The notes under the pieces: generated by a model
Told to the model about the DNA's origin: nothing
The model's database searches: none
The model's input: the letters and a program-made list of their open reading frames with translations, nothing else
Shown: positions 1 to 9,600 of the stretch, one piece after another
How positions within the stretch are numbered: the first letter of the stretch is position 1
How the letters are laid out: every line of letters starts with the position of its first letter
Position numbers and translations under genes: made by a program
Source of the DNA: Candidatus Nanohalarchaeota archaeon
Lineage (GTDB): Archaea > EX4484-52 > B79-G9
Direction of reading: 5' to 3'
Assembly: GCA_030634545.1 (NCBI GenBank)
Contig: DAOWAN010000005.1
Coordinates: 1 to 42,874 of the forward strand
DNA: 42,874 bases

Positions 1-46
1 AGACCAATAAAAGTGTTTAGAAAAAGCTATTTTTTACAATAAATAT

Positions 47-63
47 CTTTTGCAAAGCAAAAG
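47..63 (-). terminator. Possible terminator hairpin downstream of the type III R-M operon
   Basis: Perfect inverted repeat CTTTTGC-AAA-GCAAAAG just beyond the stop of the res gene on the minus strand. Confidence 0.35.
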
Positions 64-107
64 TCAATATGTCTGAAGGATTTTGGAGAGATGTATTATT
101 TTTTGAT

Positions 108-2492
108 TTAAAATATCTCGCTTAAATTTTTCCATTCTGTATAGTTTGCATCTGCTTTGTATTCATCATTATCATTTATTTTCCATATTCCAGCAACATT
201 ACAGATAATTCCACCTTTGAATTTTTTACCTGCTTTATTTTGTTTTCTAATCCATTTTTGCAGGACTTCTGCTTTTATTTTAGTATCGTAAGAGCCGACA
301 GTACCGCTTAAACCTTGTTTTGTGTCAAAAATCAAAATTATGTCTTTTATTTTGATTATCCAGTCTGGGTAAAATAGTTTTTCTTTTCTTTCAACATCAT
401 CATAAAAAGGTATTGAGAAATGTTCACTCCCAGAATTTCCGCTTTTATACCACCAATCAACATTTTTTGATTCAACATATTTTATAAATTTTGTTTCGTT
501 CTTCTTTCCAGTATAATCTTTGCCAATATAAAATGGCGTCATTGAATTTTTATTCAGGTCTTTAATCTCTTCATAATCTTCAGTGTAAAATAAAGAAGGT
601 CTTGGGATTTCCAAATCTTCAGTTCTTCTTGCTCGTGATGCCTTTTTCTTAACCTCTTCTTGTCTTATTGGTCTGTATTTTTCCAAAGCTTCAGCGATTA
701 CTTTTCTCAAAATACTATCTGGCTTTAAAGAGTCATTAACAATAATTGTATAATAAGCACCTCTTTTTTCTTGTATTTTTTCAGCAAACCAAACATTGAG
801 GGCTGTTTTTAGCTTTCCCCAAGATCTTTCAGGGGCGAATTTTTTGTTTTCTTCCTCTTGTTTAGAGATGATATTGAAACACGAAAGGTTATACATTCTT
901 TCTAGGTCATGTTTTGATGTTTCTTCGCTCAAATCCTCTCCTCTTTCTCTGATTTCCTTTACAAAATTATCATAATCCTCAATTTCAGCATCTACTATAA
1001 GCTTGTTTTTTATTTTGACATGATATAACTCTAATCCTTTTGCTATTAGTTTCTTTTTTATATTCTCAACAAATTCTTTCTTTTCAAGACCAAAAAACTT
1101 ATCAGCAACTTCTTTAAATGTAATCTGAAAAGAATCTCCTAAATCGTTATAATCCGTTCTACCCATAAAAGTAGATTGCAGGATTATCGGTTTTATTCCA
1201 TCTTTTCTTTTGCTTTCAAAAACGAAGGGCTTGTTTTTGCCTTGTTCACTATCAGGTAAATGTATTTGATTTCTTTCATAGTTTGTGTAAAGATAGCTGA
1301 TATTAAGATTTGGTTTTGGATAGTGGATTGCTTCGGGCATTCGCAAAATTCTGCCGACGGTTTGAGTATGGAAAACCGGGCTTTTTATCTCTCTAAACAT
1401 TACCAATATTGAAGCTCTGGGACAGTCCCAACCTGTTGCAGCGGCTTGCTTAAATATCAAGAAGGAAACTAAAGAATCGTTTTGCTCTATTTCTTCAAGG
1501 TTTTCTTTTTTATTAGATAACCATATTGCTGTATCTTTTTCATTAATATCCTTATCTCTCAAAAAATCTTTCACTATTTCTAACTTTGATTTATCTAATG
1601 TTTCTTTTCTTGCTTGGTCATCATTTGGCAATTGAACCAAAACGAGAGGATTAATTTCTAAACCTAATTCTTTGTATTCTTTTTGTAATTCCAATCTTTT
1701 ATTAAAAGCCAATTCCAACAGCATCAAATCTTGGTCTATTTCTTTTTTCGCCAGATTATCTAAATCTTCTTTTGTTTGAGTAATTATTTTTTCTTTTATT
1801 AACCCTTCTTCAATAACATCTTTCCTTATAACTTCAACAAAACCGGATCTTTTCTGTAAAACATCTGAAGCGCTTGGTTCTGTTTTAGGTGTGGCAGTAA
1901 TTTTTAGAATTATTCTTGGATTGATTAAATCAATTAACTCATCTGCAAGTACAGTATCTGTATCCCTATGGGCTTCATCAATGATTAAAACTAATTCCCT
2001 ATTATCTTCCTGAGTTCTTTTTATAAACTCATCAAAAATTCCTTCATCTCCATAAGTGTATTCTGTTGGATTTCTTAGTTTTCTACTTATCTTTGTAGTT
2101 TTTAGTTCTCCATTAATTTTTCCCGAAGTTTTAATTTTTTGCCAATTGATAAAGAAAACATTGTTTTTCTCAAGTCTGCTATTACTCAAATCGTTCAAGT
2201 CAAGCAAGTTTATTTCATTTGCCCCACCATAATAATCAAAAAGCTTATCCTTGCTCTGTGTGTAAGATTCTTCACTGAAGCTAAACCATAAATATGATTT
2301 ATCAACATTAAACTGTGGATCATTGCTCATATCTTTCAAAAGTTGTGCAACCATTACAGTTTTACCGCTTCCTGTTGGAGCTTTCAGGATTAAAGGCAAT
2401 TTTCGGTTTGTAGTTTTCCATAACTCTAAAAACTGCTTTCTTAATTGCCTTATGGCTTCTTCTTGAAATGTTTTTAAATGTGTTATTGTCAT
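108..2492 (-). CDS. res: Type III restriction enzyme, Res subunit (DEAD/DEAH helicase plus C-terminal nuclease)
   Basis: Walker A APTGSGKT, DEAH box LIIDEAHR, helicase motif QTVGRILRMPE, and C-terminal PDWI...FDTKQG resembling a PD-(D/E)xK core; directly follows mod. Confidence 0.9.
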   Translation of the reverse strand: MTITHLKTFQEEAIRQLRKQFLELWKTTNRKLPLILKAPTGSGKTVMVAQLLKDMSNDPQFNVDKSYLWFSFSEESYTQSKDKLFDYYGGANEINLLDLNDLSNSRLEKNNVFFINWQKIKTSGKINGELKTTKISRKLRNPTEYTYGDEGIFDEFIKRTQEDNRELVLIIDEAHRDTDTVLADELIDLINPRIILKITATPKTEPSASDVLQKRSGFVEVIRKDVIEEGLIKEKIITQTKEDLDNLAKKEIDQDLMLLELAFNKRLELQKEYKELGLEINPLVLVQLPNDDQARKETLDKSKLEIVKDFLRDKDINEKDTAIWLSNKKENLEEIEQNDSLVSFLIFKQAAATGWDCPRASILVMFREIKSPVFHTQTVGRILRMPEAIHYPKPNLNISYLYTNYERNQIHLPDSEQGKNKPFVFESKRKDGIKPIILQSTFMGRTDYNDLGDSFQITFKEVADKFFGLEKKEFVENIKKKLIAKGLELYHVKIKNKLIVDAEIEDYDNFVKEIRERGEDLSEETSKHDLERMYNLSCFNIISKQEEENKKFAPERSWGKLKTALNVWFAEKIQEKRGAYYTIIVNDSLKPDSILRKVIAEALEKYRPIRQEEVKKKASRARRTEDLEIPRPSLFYTEDYEEIKDLNKNSMTPFYIGKDYTGKKNETKFIKYVESKNVDWWYKSGNSGSEHFSIPFYDDVERKEKLFYPDWIIKIKDIILIFDTKQGLSGTVGSYDTKIKAEVLQKWIRKQNKAGKKFKGGIICNVAGIWKINDNDEYKADANYTEWKNLSEIF

Positions 2493-2496
2493 ATTA

Positions 2497-4236
2497 TCAA
2501 CTCAAACGATTAATCTCTTTATAAACATCAATAATTGGCTCTGGAATATCCTCAACCTTTATGTTTTTGTATTCTGTAAATTCATTTTTGTACTCATTCT
2601 TACCCCAGCTAAAAATGTAAAGTACGACTTTTACATTAAGTTTGCTCAATTTTTTAATCAATTCATTCAGTTTTGATTTATCCTCTTTGAAATAAATGGC
2701 TGTGTGTTTTGTTCCGTTTTTGAATATCTGCCACCAATCATTTTTTTCTGTTTCTTCAAAAGTGCCTTCTTTTAAAGCAATCATAGTCCCTCCTTGATAA
2801 GTCAGTTTGATTTTCTGTTCGTCAGAAACATGAGAAACATGATCAACATCCAAAAGCTCGGTTTGGAAATACCTAAGATTTCCACCAATACCTTCGTATT
2901 TTCTTTTATTCACGATACCGACATATCCCTTAATTACATTTTTTATCCTAGGGTAACACATATCCATGGCAATTTTTGCTCCATCACCATTATTATCCTC
3001 ATTATTTGTACATAAAATAAACTGCCTTTTGCCATCATCTTCTTTGTTTAATTCAAGAACAGCATGTCCAGTTGTTCCAGAACCAGCAAAGAAGTCTAGA
3101 ATTATAGAATTTTTTTTATCATGCAATGTTGCTCGTATACAATCCATGACAGCATAAAGAGATTTAGGGTATGGGAATTTTGGCTTAATTATATTATTAA
3201 TCAGTTTAGTTCCAAAGATATTTGCATTATATGTTTTGTCTGTCCAAACAGTTTTATAATTAAAATGTGTCTTTTTTCTAATAATATCCCACATATTTCG
3301 TTTAAGATTATATTCGGGTTTCAATTCTGGTTTAATTGATTCAACTGTCTGCCGTGCAAATACCCATTTACGTTCATTGCCTTTTGGGTCAATTGGATAA
3401 ACTTCAATAGTCCCATCTTTTCTAGTTATATTTGGAGCCTTTGGATGGAAACTATCATCACATACATCCCCAAAACCAATTATTTTTCTATTCTTAATCA
3501 GAATAGGATAAAAACAGTTTTTTGCATTTTCTCTTAGATGATTGCCTTTGGATACATCACGCAAGGGTCTGATATCTGGATTATCTTCTCGATTTTGCAG
3601 ATTAATATATCTTCCCCCTCTTGGAAAAACAAAATAGGCATATTCATGACAATATGAAAAATTTTGACCTTGAATACCTCCGGGATTATGAATTATGGTA
3701 ATAGCAACAATTTCTTTATTAGGAAATAATTCCTGTAACAGCAGACCTAATGCTGCATGTTCATTTTCATCTATTGTACAAATTAAAACGCCTTTGCTAC
3801 TAAGCAAATTTCTTGCTAATTTTAATCTTTTTTCCATAAAATTAAGCCATTTGCTATGGCGGTATAAATCGTTTATATCAACATAGTTATTGTTATATTT
3901 CCAATCTTTTGCTCCAGTATTATAAGGAGGATCAATGTAGATAACATCAATTTTCTTTTTATGAGTATAATTCAAGACAGAAAGAGCATGATAATTATCT
4001 CCTTCAATCAGTACATTAACTGGTTTTTCTTTATCTGAAATAATCTCTTTTGATTTAGCTTCTTTCAAAATTGGTATTTTTATCTGGCAATCTAAAACAA
4101 TCTGTTCTGGTTCTCTTTCTTCTTCAAAAACTAAGCCGTATTTCTTTCTGGCTTTCAGAATCTTAACTTGCCTCTTTAGTTTTTCTACTTTTTCAAGCAG
4201 TTCTTTATTTTTCTTCTCTAGTTCTTGCATAGTCAT
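2497..4236 (-). CDS. mod: Type III DNA-methyltransferase, Mod subunit (beta-class N6-adenine or N4-cytosine MTase)
   Basis: Catalytic YIDPPYNTG followed downstream by SAM-binding DFFAGSGTTGHAV; N-terminal coiled coil; res follows 4 nt after. Confidence 0.92.
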   Translation of the reverse strand: MTMQELEKKNKELLEKVEKLKRQVKILKARKKYGLVFEEEREPEQIVLDCQIKIPILKEAKSKEIISDKEKPVNVLIEGDNYHALSVLNYTHKKKIDVIYIDPPYNTGAKDWKYNNNYVDINDLYRHSKWLNFMEKRLKLARNLLSSKGVLICTIDENEHAALGLLLQELFPNKEIVAITIIHNPGGIQGQNFSYCHEYAYFVFPRGGRYINLQNREDNPDIRPLRDVSKGNHLRENAKNCFYPILIKNRKIIGFGDVCDDSFHPKAPNITRKDGTIEVYPIDPKGNERKWVFARQTVESIKPELKPEYNLKRNMWDIIRKKTHFNYKTVWTDKTYNANIFGTKLINNIIKPKFPYPKSLYAVMDCIRATLHDKKNSIILDFFAGSGTTGHAVLELNKEDDGKRQFILCTNNEDNNGDGAKIAMDMCYPRIKNVIKGYVGIVNKRKYEGIGGNLRYFQTELLDVDHVSHVSDEQKIKLTYQGGTMIALKEGTFEETEKNDWWQIFKNGTKHTAIYFKEDKSKLNELIKKLSKLNVKVVLYIFSWGKNEYKNEFTEYKNIKVEDIPEPIIDVYKEINRLS

Positions 4237-4332
4237 AAACTTATTATATATTCATTATAAAGTTTTCTTTTTTAAAAATGATTAGTTCTCGTTTTGTAGA
4301 CTCTTCATCTTTATTATATAATAGAAAAATTT

Positions 4333-4465
4333 GGGAGAGCGAAGCGAACCTCTTAACCTTGGTTATAAGAAGTGCGAAGCATTTCCTTGCCGTTCCGGTG
4401 GTTGGTTAAGAGAAGTTTTTCTATCGAGCGAAGCGAGACAATCTGTCCCGAAGGGACGAACTCCC
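4333..4465. other. Structured intergenic island (nested stems and GAA-triloop hairpins)
   Basis: GGGAG(4333-4337)/CTCCC(4461-4465) enclose CTCTTAACC(4350-4358)/GGTTAAGAG(4404-4412), hairpin GAAGTGC-GAA-GCATTTC (4369-4385) and hairpin GTCCC-GAA-GGGAC (4445-4457). Confidence 0.6.
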
Positions 4466-4549
4466 CCCTTTTTTTATTAAAGGAAATGGAAATTTTATTG
4501 CGTATAACGACGATTAAACAGACTTTTTTATGCTTTGTGTGCCTTTTTA

Positions 4550-4630
4550 GGTGCTAAAGCATACTTTTGTCTGCTTAATACCCTCTTTTGGGTGCTAAAG
4601 CATACTTTGTCTGCTTAATACCCTCTTTTG
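4550..4630. repeat. Two-copy ~40-41 bp tandem repeat with a partial third copy
   Basis: GGTGCTAAAGCATACTTTTGTCTGCTTAATACCCTCTTTTG (4550-4590), then GGTGCTAAAGCATACTTTGTCTGCTTAATACCCTCTTTTG (4591-4630), then a diverged start GGGGGTAAAGCGCACTTTTA. Confidence 0.9.
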
Positions 4631-4666
4631 GGGGGTAAAGCGCACTTTTATCCAAGCAGACAAAAG
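4564..4666. repeat. 13-bp perfect inverted repeat flanking the tandem repeats
   Basis: CTTTTGTCTGCTT at 4564-4576 and AAGCAGACAAAAG at 4654-4666. Confidence 0.85.
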
Positions 4667-4816
4667 AATATCTCAAAAAAGTGCATTTTGTTGATATGAT
4701 TCGTTTAGAAGTGATAGTTGTAATAGATGTCTAGTTGTTTTGGGTTGTATGGTTGTAATATGCAGGAGTTATTTTGTGTCTGTTTCTAATGTTTATAGGT
4801 CAATCATCGACATTGG

Positions 4817-5773
4817 TCAGTCGTCTACGCGCCATTTTGGGAGTATTTTGCTGTCTTTGATGTTTAGTGTTTTTTTGTTTTTGTGGTTCAGGATTCCGCT
4901 CCATGCGATCATTGTGCCGTTGTCGCCTGCGTATTTCATGGGGCATGCGAAGTATTTTGCGCTTCTTTCTTCACACATTATGGAGAGCATCTCTTTGAAT
5001 CTGTTGTTTGCGGCTACGCCGCCTGTGATTAGGACTTCCTGCTTTTCTGTGTGCGCCAGCGCTCTTTCTGTTGCTTCTATTAGCATTGCGAAGGCATGCT
5101 CCTGAAAGGAGAAGCAGAGGTCTTCTAGTTTTGCGCCGGAGTTGTGTCTTCTTGTGACGTCTGTGACCAGTCCGGAATAGGAAAAATCCATGCCTTTTAC
5201 AGTGTATGGGAGTTCTATGTATTTGCCTTTTTTTGCAAGTTTTTCTAATATCGGTCCACCCGGGAATCCGAGGTCGCATTCTCTTGCGAATTTGTCTATT
5301 GCGTTTCCTATGGCTATATCTAGGGTCTCTCCGAATACACGGTATTTGTTGCAGCTGAAGCCTATGACCTGTGAGTTGCCGCCGGATACATAGAGGACAA
5401 TGGGGTCTTTTGCGCTTGTCAGGAGTTTTGCGATATCAATGTGTGATATGCAGTGGTTTACGCCAACCAGAGGGATCTTAAGTTTCAGGGATAGGGCTCT
5501 TGCGATTGTTGCTGTGATTCTCAGGCATGGCGGCAGTCCTGGTCCCTGTGAGAATGAGATGATGTCAAGGTCTTTGGGTTTGATTTTAGCTTCGGTTAGG
5601 GCGTCTTTTAGCAGCTTTGGGGCTATTTCTGCGTGGTGTTCTGCTGCTTCTCTGGGGTGGATGCCTTTTGGTGGGAAGAAGCTTGATTTTACGTCTGAGA
5701 GAATCTTTCCTTTGTCATCTATGATGCCTATGCCTAATGTGTGGGCGGTTCCTTCGATTCCTAGTGATAGCAT
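4817..5773 (-). CDS. kae1: tRNA N6-adenosine threonylcarbamoyltransferase Kae1 (KEOPS subunit, no Bud32 fusion)
   Basis: MLSLGIEGTAHTLGIGI, HHAEIAPKLL, VNHCISHIDIA, YVSGGNSQVI, GGVAANNRFKEML: diagnostic of the Kae1/TsaD family. The 318-aa length excludes a Bud32 fusion. Confidence 0.95.
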   Translation of the reverse strand: MLSLGIEGTAHTLGIGIIDDKGKILSDVKSSFFPPKGIHPREAAEHHAEIAPKLLKDALTEAKIKPKDLDIISFSQGPGLPPCLRITATIARALSLKLKIPLVGVNHCISHIDIAKLLTSAKDPIVLYVSGGNSQVIGFSCNKYRVFGETLDIAIGNAIDKFARECDLGFPGGPILEKLAKKGKYIELPYTVKGMDFSYSGLVTDVTRRHNSGAKLEDLCFSFQEHAFAMLIEATERALAHTEKQEVLITGGVAANNRFKEMLSIMCEERSAKYFACPMKYAGDNGTMIAWSGILNHKNKKTLNIKDSKILPKWRVDD

Positions 5774-5962
5774 GTGTTTTTTGTGTGTTTTTAAGTTTAT
5801 ATTGCTATGGTTTGTTATGAGATTATGTTATTCTTTTTCTTTCAGAGGTGTTGGGTTGAATGTTATGTGCTTTTTTTGGATCTGGTGTGTGTCGACTATA
5901 GAGTTGTGAATGTAGATAGATTTAAAAAATTTCTGTGTTATGTCATTTTTAGGCTGAAGTTT

Positions 5963-6691
5963 ATGTTGTATAAAGGGTACACTTTTTTGGGAAGGTATAA
6001 TTTATTAGACAGGGGAACTGATATACCTTCTCATGATTGGTCGATAAGTGATGTTTTATTAAAATTAGGTTCTGAAATCTCTTCTGCTGTGTCTCTTGGG
6101 TGTTCTGTTGGTGTCAATGAGGCTATTTTGGGGGTAATGTATCCTAGTTTAAATTTGGTAGCTGTTGATATTAATCCAGAGTATATTCGTGTTGCAAAGT
6201 CGGGTGTATGGAAGCATGATGATATAATGATGAGTGAGTTTGCTGCACGTAGTAGTGATATAAACTTGGAGAAATTGTATGAACGATTTTGTCCAAGAGA
6301 ATATTTTGAGATTGATTTTGATGAAAGGACTCTTAAGTTGTCAGATTGTGTGCCTTCTGTCCTGTTTGGAGTTTCAGATGCTACGTCTGTTTGTTTTTCG
6401 GATAATTCTTTTGATCTTGTAATGATTCATATGTTGGCTGGTGAGAAATGTCATTATTATGATAATAGTTATGTGAAGCTTGGTGAGGAGGTGGAGAGAA
6501 TTGTAAAGCCGGGTGGGTTTTTGTGGTATTATGGTGATACTTCTTATAATGGTCTGTTTCGTGTGATACCGGATAATGGCTCAAGTAGTCCATATTACAG
6601 GGTTCTGAATAACGAATCTGACTATATGGTTGAGACTGTGCCTACAGCTAAAAAGTATCTGTTTATGGGTCCTGAATGGATAGGTAATTGA
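5963..6691 (+). CDS. SAM-dependent methyltransferase, CheR-like
   Basis: VSLGCSVGVNEAILG (motif I), VAVDINPEYIRVAKSGVW, FDLVMIHML, RIVKPGGFLWYYGDT. Start moved to MLYKGY because residues upstream of 5963 look non-coding. Confidence 0.65.
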   Translation: MLYKGYTFLGRYNLLDRGTDIPSHDWSISDVLLKLGSEISSAVSLGCSVGVNEAILGVMYPSLNLVAVDINPEYIRVAKSGVWKHDDIMMSEFAARSSDINLEKLYERFCPREYFEIDFDERTLKLSDCVPSVLFGVSDATSVCFSDNSFDLVMIHMLAGEKCHYYDNSYVKLGEEVERIVKPGGFLWYYGDTSYNGLFRVIPDNGSSSPYYRVLNNESDYMVETVPTAKKYLFMGPEWIGN

Positions 6692-6856
6692 TTTATTGTA
6701 TTTGTTTAGATAATCTTAACCGTAAACTTATGTTCGTGCATAATACTAAATATAGTAAAAGTCATAACTATTTGGACTATATGACTTTTCCATATAGTTA
6801 AGGTCTATTGGTTTTTGGTTCAGTTTGTCCATATAGTAACGACCTGAACTATACAT

Positions 6857-8335
6857 TCACCCTAAAAACCGGCGGATCCATGCTGCTTTTGTGATATTTT
6901 CGGATAATGATTCTGTATGCTCTTTTCTGAAGCTTTCCATGATGATCCCGGTTAGTTTCTTATGCGCACTGTCAACTTCAAAGTCTACAAGCTTAGATGC
7001 TATGTCAAGAGATTTCTGAACTGCTGGTGGGAAATATTTGATATTGTCCTTGTTCATGTATTGCAAAGAATCCTGCAAGTCAATATCAAAATGAGCGTAT
7101 ACTGAACGCACTGCCTCAATGTCCTTTGAAGTAAGCGCGCTTAAGCCCAGAACTTCTGGCGGCAGTCCAAGTGAATATAGCGCAGCTGTAAATGTGATTG
7201 CCCGCGGCAATTTTATACCTTCGGATTCGCGTGAATAGCCGAAGAGTCCGATATGAAGCTTTCTTTTCCTGCGCGAAGGTACATACTGTGCAATTCCGTT
7301 AATCATCGGGGCAAGGACTTTTATCTCTTTCTGGTACTGTGCGGATGCTTTGTCAATTATTGCAATAATCTGCTCTTCAGGAATCTGGACTGGCTTCTTT
7401 CTTTTTGAATTATTGAGGTCGTAGACTGCCTTCTTCACAACATCTTCATCAAAATCATATTTAAATGCAGATTGGATTGTGTATGTCTGAACACTTGGGT
7501 AGCCACCCATGCAGTTATTGATGTTTGTTGGTTTGAAGTTGCCTCTAAATGGCGCTGATCCGACACCTATCATGACCGGGAGGTCGATCGATAGTTTTTC
7601 TTCTAATTTGTGTATTCTTTGCATGGCTACTTTTCCGATCAGGGCTGCTGCAAGTGAACCGTAATTCAGTGCAGGATCGCTTCTTGCGAACCATACGCGC
7701 TGGTAATCATCTATTTTCTGGGATTCAACAAACTTCTGAACAATCTTGTCTGCCCCGAGCATTGCCTCTTTTGTCTCAAAGAGCGGCATCACACGAATCC
7801 TGTCCGGGAAAAATCTGCCAATCCATTCTGATAGTGGAATATCCCCGTCAATCAGGTGAACTGTCTGTTTTCCTGAAACAAATCTCTTGTAATATTCTGC
7901 AATTCTTATGAGTGTCTTTTCAGATGATACCATGGGGATGCTCACTTCGAAAAGCGGCGCTACATCATCGCGGAATACTGCTCTTGATATATCGTAATTG
8001 CGTGGGATTGATTCCAGCACTTCCAGAAGCAGTTTCGCCTCGTTTTTTTCAACAGCAGGATTTGGTGCTCTCAAGAGCATGAAAATATCTTTTCCAAGTC
8101 TCGTCTTACTAAAATAGTCCGGGTACCTTGTGAAAAGCTTTTTTATGACAAAATTATCTACTTCTTTTCCCTCACAATCCCACAACTGTTCTTGTGCTTT
8201 CAGATGCGAGAAAGCGTGAAACGCTTCTTTTATCTCATCATCACCGCCGATAATTGTATTGTCTGCAAAAAATGGGGTACTGACATTGTCCGGGTGCTGG
8301 GTGCTTAAACATCGTGCTATATTATATTTTGTCAT
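6857..8335 (-). CDS. ppcA: Archaeal-type phosphoenolpyruvate carboxylase
   Basis: MTKYNIARCLSTQHPDNVSTPFF, LLRAPNPAVEKNEAKLLLE, GVGSAPFRGNF, PSVQTYTIQSAFKYD. Start at MTKYN just after the lysA stop. Confidence 0.93.
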   Translation of the reverse strand: MTKYNIARCLSTQHPDNVSTPFFADNTIIGGDDEIKEAFHAFSHLKAQEQLWDCEGKEVDNFVIKKLFTRYPDYFSKTRLGKDIFMLLRAPNPAVEKNEAKLLLEVLESIPRNYDISRAVFRDDVAPLFEVSIPMVSSEKTLIRIAEYYKRFVSGKQTVHLIDGDIPLSEWIGRFFPDRIRVMPLFETKEAMLGADKIVQKFVESQKIDDYQRVWFARSDPALNYGSLAAALIGKVAMQRIHKLEEKLSIDLPVMIGVGSAPFRGNFKPTNINNCMGGYPSVQTYTIQSAFKYDFDEDVVKKAVYDLNNSKRKKPVQIPEEQIIAIIDKASAQYQKEIKVLAPMINGIAQYVPSRRKRKLHIGLFGYSRESEGIKLPRAITFTAALYSLGLPPEVLGLSALTSKDIEAVRSVYAHFDIDLQDSLQYMNKDNIKYFPPAVQKSLDIASKLVDFEVDSAHKKLTGIIMESFRKEHTESLSENITKAAWIRRFLG

Positions 8336-8337
8336 AA

Positions 8338-9600
8338 TTACCACTCCACATCGCGTATTATCTTTACTTTGCCCTCATCTACAAGAAGTTCTCTTGGTTT
8401 TGGGCGCGAATTATAAGTTGAAGCCATGCTGTATCCATAAGCTCCTGCATTCAGGATTACAAGGATGTCTCCTTCTCTGGGTACTGGTAATTTACGCAGA
8501 GTCTCCCTGTTCTCATTAAATACATCTCCTGATTCGCACAGGTTCCCTGCAATCATGTATTCTTTTGTGTTTTTCGACAGAACATGATTGCCTATAATCA
8601 TCTCATGATATGAGCCGTAAAACGAAGGTCGCGCAAGTGTGTTGAATCCTGCGTCAACGCCGATGATAGGTACATTTTTTTCTTCAACAGTATTGATCTC
8701 AAGTAAAAGCACACCTGCATCGCCGACAATATATCTTCCAGGCTCTATTGCAATCTGCGCGTCTTTTAGAGTAGATGATGCAATCTTTTCGCAAATCCCT
8801 TTTGCATATATGTCAAGTGGAAATTCCTTATCGTCTGCACTGTATGGTATTCCAGGACCGCCGCCAAAATCAATGAATTCAAGGTCATGACCTATCTTAT
8901 CTTGTATCTTTACTGCTGCGGCAATGGTCTTGTCAACTGTATCTAGAAAAACCGGTACATCCTCTGCAAGCCAGCCTGAGCCAATGTGCTGGTGCAGTCC
9001 TACAAGATTAAATCCTGCACTTATGACCTCGTCTACTGCAAGGTCCAGTTTTGATTCAGGTATCCCGAACTTAATATGTTTGCCTGCTGTAATTGTGTGC
9101 CCGTGATGCCCTGCACCCATGCCGGGGTTCCATCGAAGTGATACATTAAGACCTTTACCTGCAAATTTGCGGAGGCGCTTGATCTGTGACATGGAGTCTA
9201 TGTTAATAAAAATATCATCATTGACCAGCATCTTCAAATCAGTATTGCTCACACTTGTTCCTGTAAACATTATCCGTTCAGCAGGAAATCCTGAATCAAT
9301 GGCAAGCTTTGCTTCATAAGGTGAAACTGCATCAATATATGCTCCTTGTTTGTGTAATATCCTGAGAATCTCAGGGTTGGAGTTGGCTTTCATAGCGTAA
9401 TGTATCCTGAAATTGTCTGTGTGTTTTCTGAAAGCATTTCTGATGGCAGAGAAGTTATCAATAATTCTTTGCTTGTTGTATACATAGACAGGTGTTCCAT
9501 ATTCTCCTGCAAGTGCGCAGGCATCATGGTCTGCAATAGAGAGATGATTCTCGTCATTTACTTTTAGATGTCCTTTTTTTTCCCACCACATATATCTCAT
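8338..9600 (-). CDS. lysA: Diaminopimelate decarboxylase
   Basis: PLP fold type III: HYAMKANSNPEILRIL, GLHQHIGSG, FIDFGGGPGIPY, EPGRYIVGDAG, CESGDVF. 4-nt overlap with dapA. Confidence 0.94.
   Translation of the reverse strand: MRYMWWEKKGHLKVNDENHLSIADHDACALAGEYGTPVYVYNKQRIIDNFSAIRNAFRKHTDNFRIHYAMKANSNPEILRILHKQGAYIDAVSPYEAKLAIDSGFPAERIMFTGTSVSNTDLKMLVNDDIFINIDSMSQIKRLRKFAGKGLNVSLRWNPGMGAGHHGHTITAGKHIKFGIPESKLDLAVDEVISAGFNLVGLHQHIGSGWLAEDVPVFLDTVDKTIAAAVKIQDKIGHDLEFIDFGGGPGIPYSADDKEFPLDIYAKGICEKIASSTLKDAQIAIEPGRYIVGDAGVLLLEINTVEEKNVPIIGVDAGFNTLARPSFYGSYHEMIIGNHVLSKNTKEYMIAGNLCESGDVFNENRETLRKLPVPREGDILVILNAGAYGYSMASTYNSRPKPRELLVDEGKVKIIRDVEW

Noticed and set aside
2794-3886. Plus-strand ORFs of 61-73 aa inside mod
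   Set aside because: Antisense to a clear methyltransferase coding frame; low-complexity translations with no SD or domain.
4372-4557. Plus ORF MRSISLPFRWLVKRSF...
   Set aside because: Spans the hairpin and tandem repeats; the translation looks like read-through of structured non-coding DNA.
4550-4670. CRISPR array
   Set aside because: Repeats are directly abutting with no unique spacers, only about two copies, and no cas genes are in the window.
4740-5909. Overlapping plus ORFs (4740-5105, 5400-5909) and the minus ORF 4971-5279
   Set aside because: Shadow frames of kae1, which has strong family motifs.
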